Shown here piece by piece: positions 61,761 to 64,000 of a stretch of DNA of 64,000 bases. The position numbers and the translations under genes are program-made. Within the stretch, counting starts at the first letter, position 1; every line of letters starts with the position of its first letter. Under the pieces are notes generated by a model. It searched no databases and was not told where the DNA came from. It saw only the letters and a program-made list of their open reading frames with translations. This DNA is from Parabacteroides sp. AD58. GTDB taxonomy: Bacteria > Bacteroidota > Bacteroidia > Bacteroidales > Tannerellaceae. Location of the stretch: contig NZ_CP146284.1 of the NCBI RefSeq assembly GCF_023744375.2, positions 558,001-622,000 of the forward strand, in the 5' to 3' direction.

Positions 61761-63422
61761 TTATTTAAGTGAATGATAATAGTCTTTCAGCAGGCGGACA
61801 TCTTCGGCTCTGTCGGTGAAGACTTCGATGAACTGCGGATGAATCTGCTGTTCGGCCTGCATGAAGGCGGGCAGTGCCTGTTCGAGTTCTTCCATCGAAT
61901 GCACGGCCTGGTAGTCGAAGCCCCGCTCTTTGGCCCAGCCTTCGGCATGTGTCGAATGCGTGGCTGTCACGAAGCGGTGCGTCCGGTTTTCCATCTTCAG
62001 TCCGGGCAGCGCCTGGAAGATTTCTCCGCCTCCGTTATTGAGCAGCATGATACGCAAGTTGCCGCGCAGGTGATTGCTCCACAGCGCGTTCATATCGTAG
62101 AAGAAACTCAGGTCGCCAATCAGGACGAAGTTGAGTTTGTCGGAAATCCAGGCATAGCCCAAAGCCGTCGATAACGAGCCTTCTATGCCGCTGGTTCCGC
62201 GGTTACAGCACACTTCCACGGTGTCGGGAATCTTGAACAGCTGCGCATACCGCACCGTCGAGCTGTTGGCCAGATGCAGCACGGCCTCTTTGGGAATGGC
62301 CTGAAGCACTTTCCCGATTGCCGCCATTTCCGAGAAGGCAAAGTCGGGCTGCTGTATTTTCTTGGACTGGAATTCCCACTGTTTCGGGTATTCACTGCTC
62401 TTGTTGTCGATCAGATAGGCGATTTTCTCGAGGAACTCAAACGGGTCCATTTCGATGACCGTCGTCAGCGAGCCGAAGGTGTCGGTCACTTTGCCGTCGG
62501 CTGCCACATGCCAGTGTTCTTTGGGCGGATGTTTCCGGAGCAGCTGCTTCATCCGCTTCGAGACGATGTGTCCGCCATAGGTGATCAGCAAGTCGGGCAC
62601 CAGCTTGACCTGTTCTTCTTCGGGCAGCGAATAGAGGATAGCGTCGAAGTTCTTGACCGGAATGCCCGGTATTGTCTGATTTCCCGTGTGCTCGGTCAGC
62701 CAGGCAAAATGCTTGTAGAGCAGCTTGCATATCTTCCGCTCGAAGAGATAGATCAGATTCATCTGTCCGACCAGCATCATGCGTTTGGGATACGCATTGA
62801 GGCGGGCAATCAGGTCGTTGTACTGCCGGTCATAGATGTTCAATCCCTGATATCGGGTGATGACCCGCACTTCCGGCAGCTCTTCTGTGGTGAAGCGGAA
62901 GAGCGGTTCTGAGATTGGGACATTGATGTGCACCGGACCTTTTCCGTGGTGATTCAGCTCGAGCAAAGCCTCGTTGACAAGGCGGTTGCAATACCACTCG
63001 TCTTCTTCCGTCTGCACTTCGGGCAGATTGACCGAGTATTTAGACAGGGAACCGAATACATTAGGCTGCGGCAGCGTCTGTCCGTCCATCTGTCCGATCC
63101 AGGCGCCGGGGCGGTCGGCCGAGATCACCACGAGCGGGATTTGCTGATAATAGGCTTCTGCCACGGCCGGATGCAGATTCAGCAGGGCTGTTCCCGACGT
63201 GCAGCACACGGCAGCCGGCTTTCCGGTACAAAGAGCCAGGCCCAAGGCAAAGAATCCGGCGCTTCGTTCGTCGGTGACGGCATGGCAGGAAAAGAACGGA
63301 TGATTGGCTATCGTATGAGAAATCGGTGTGTTCCGGCTTCCCGGACATAAAACTATATTTCTGATTTCATGGGCTTTCAGCAGCGCCACAAGCTGGAGAA
63401 TGTTCTTTTTATCAGCGTACAT
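61761..63422 (-). CDS. menD: SEPHCHC synthase (menaquinone step 2)
   Basis: A TPP-dependent enzyme joining isochorismate and 2-oxoglutarate. The 553 residues show the family's start ([15 protein letters not shown]), the TPP-activating Glu in [15 protein letters not shown], the arginine-rich [22 protein letters not shown] region and the [16 protein letters not shown]/Mg motif. It lies 10 bp after menF and 14 bp before menC, with no menB between. Confidence 0.95.
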   Translation of the reverse strand: MYADKKNILQLVALLKAHEIRNIVLCPGSRNTPISHTIANHPFFSCHAVTDERSAGFFALGLALCTGKPAAVCCTSGTALLNLHPAVAEAYYQQIPLVVISADRPGAWIGQMDGQTLPQPNVFGSLSKYSVNLPEVQTEEDEWYCNRLVNEALLELNHHGKGPVHINVPISEPLFRFTTEELPEVRVITRYQGLNIYDRQYNDLIARLNAYPKRMMLVGQMNLIYLFERKICKLLYKHFAWLTEHTGNQTIPGIPVKNFDAILYSLPEEEQVKLVPDLLITYGGHIVSKRMKQLLRKHPPKEHWHVAADGKVTDTFGSLTTVIEMDPFEFLEKIAYLIDNKSSEYPKQWEFQSKKIQQPDFAFSEMAAIGKVLQAIPKEAVLHLANSSTVRYAQLFKIPDTVEVCCNRGTSGIEGSLSTALGYAWISDKLNFVLIGDLSFFYDMNALWSNHLRGNLRIMLLNNGGGEIFQALPGLKMENRTHRFVTATHSTHAEGWAKERGFDYQAVHSMEELEQALPAFMQAEQQIHPQFIEVFTDRAEDVRLLKDYYHSLK

Positions 63423-63432
63423 AAATATATCG

Positions 63433-64000
63433 TTATTCTAAAATATTTCTCATCGTTTTCATCTTATCTTCTGTCTCATTCCACTCATCTTCCAGTCGGG
63501 AAGAGGCCAACAGGCCGCCGCCCGCAAACAAGGTATAAGTATCGGCATGAATGTGCATGCACCGCAGATTGACGTACAGGTCTGTGCGTCCGGCGGGAGC
63601 GAGCCAGCCCACGAAGCCGGAATAATAACTGCGGTCATAGCCTTCGTGTCCGAGGATAAACTGATAAGCCTCTTCTTTGGGCAGTCCGCACACGGCCGGT
63701 GTCGGATGAAGGAGGTTGATCAGGTCGCCCAGGTGGCGATTATCGGGCAGCGTAAAGCGGAAGTCGCTCTTCAGGTGGGCCAGTTCGCCTGCCCGGGCCG
63801 AATAAGGCCCTTTCTCATCCGGTACGATTCCCAGCGTTCCCAGCTGCCGGCGGATATAGGTCGCCACCAGCTGCTGTTCCTGCCAGTTCTTCTGGTCCCA
63901 GGCATGAGGCAGCTTGCCGTTCTTCAGCCGCTGCGTTCCGGCCAGAGCCACCGTCTGCCACTGATGGCCTTCGCCGGCCAGCAGGATTTCGGGTGTTCCG
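63433..64000 (-). CDS. menF: Isochorismate synthase, C-terminal part (cut by window edge)
   Basis: The frame is open to the right edge, so the start lies beyond it; at least 188 residues are visible. Features of chorismate-utilising enzymes are seen: [51 protein letters not shown] and the C-terminal [23 protein letters not shown] segment, which includes the Mg-binding Glu. Position directly upstream of menD supports MenF over the similar anthranilate and aminodeoxychorismate synthases. Confidence 0.92.
   Translation of the reverse strand, partial: GTPEILLAGEGHQWQTVALAGTQRLKNGKLPHAWDQKNWQEQQLVATYIRRQLGTLGIVPDEKGPYSARAGELAHLKSDFRFTLPDNRHLGDLINLLHPTPAVCGLPKEEAYQFILGHEGYDRSYYSGFVGWLAPAGRTDLYVNLRCMHIHADTYTLFAGGGLLASSRLEDEWNETEDKMKTMRNILE

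Overview
The window looks like chromosome of a Bacteroidales bacterium, most likely in or near Parabacteroides/Tannerellaceae. The order-level call rests on repeated -7 promoter boxes of the Bacteroidota form TAnnTTTG, scarcity of strong Shine-Dalgarno sites, a Porin_10-type outer-membrane protein, a two-subunit aspartate transcarbamylase and a men cluster. The genus is inference. I see no rRNA, tRNA, CRISPR array or prophage, and only one mobile element, an IS1182-type transposase cut by the left edge.

Layout, left to right. 1-6.6 kb: IS1182 transposase, nadE, two MFS transporters and an AraC-type regulator divergent from the second transporter. 6.7-10 kb: pheT and a YebC/PmpR-type protein. 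10.3-14.3 kb (minus): a PhoR/PhoB-like two-component pair and an Nramp metal transporter. 14.5-19.4 kb (minus): thiamin operon thiS-thiG-thiC-thiH-thiF behind a TPP riboswitch. 19.6-25.7 kb: dinB, convergent with a minus-strand operon of a PDZ protein, mutS2 and corA. 26.1-31.9 kb (plus): aldo/keto reductase, glutamine synthetase, PIN-PhoH ATPase, formate-tetrahydrofolate ligase. 32-36.2 kb (minus): DEAD-box helicase, family 3 binding protein, large porin. 36.2-39.1 kb (minus): a 2-oxoacid:ferredoxin oxidoreductase operon (ferredoxin, alpha, a 56-aa membrane protein, beta, gamma). 39.6-48.9 kb (plus): uvrA, small unknown genes, a YigZ-type gene, gtrA, dnaB and an AddB-like nuclease. 48.9-51.7 kb (minus): pyrB-pyrI, flavin reductase and a beta-barrel protein. 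52-53.5 kb: a DUF2148 iron-sulfur protein and an unknown partner. 53.5-54.1 kb: a non-coding block rich in inverted repeats. 54.1-60 kb: a SPOR lipoprotein, an S9 peptidase and a two-gene redox operon (NapH-like polyferredoxin plus Tat-type aldo/keto reductase). 60.1-64 kb: an ECF sigma factor meeting the end of a menaquinone operon (menF-menD-menC).

Most genes are housekeeping: cofactor synthesis (NAD, thiamin, menaquinone), one-carbon and nitrogen metabolism, pyrimidine synthesis, DNA repair and replication, and anaerobic ferredoxin-linked metabolism. The thiamin operon supplies the cofactor used by the nearby 2-oxoacid oxidoreductase and by MenD.

The least ordinary signal is non-coding. 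Three intergenic regions (about 10.2, 25.9 and 39.3 kb) each hold exactly four tandem 22-bp units. Every unit is an imperfect palindrome of about 18 bp plus a 4-bp spacer, and each array is followed within 30 bp by a shared tail close to TTGCCAGGCAGAA. Two arrays share one palindrome sequence; the third keeps the architecture with an unrelated palindrome. A fourth, looser block near 53.8 kb may be a degenerate relative. This looks like a mobile or regulatory repeat family with conserved geometry and changeable sequence.
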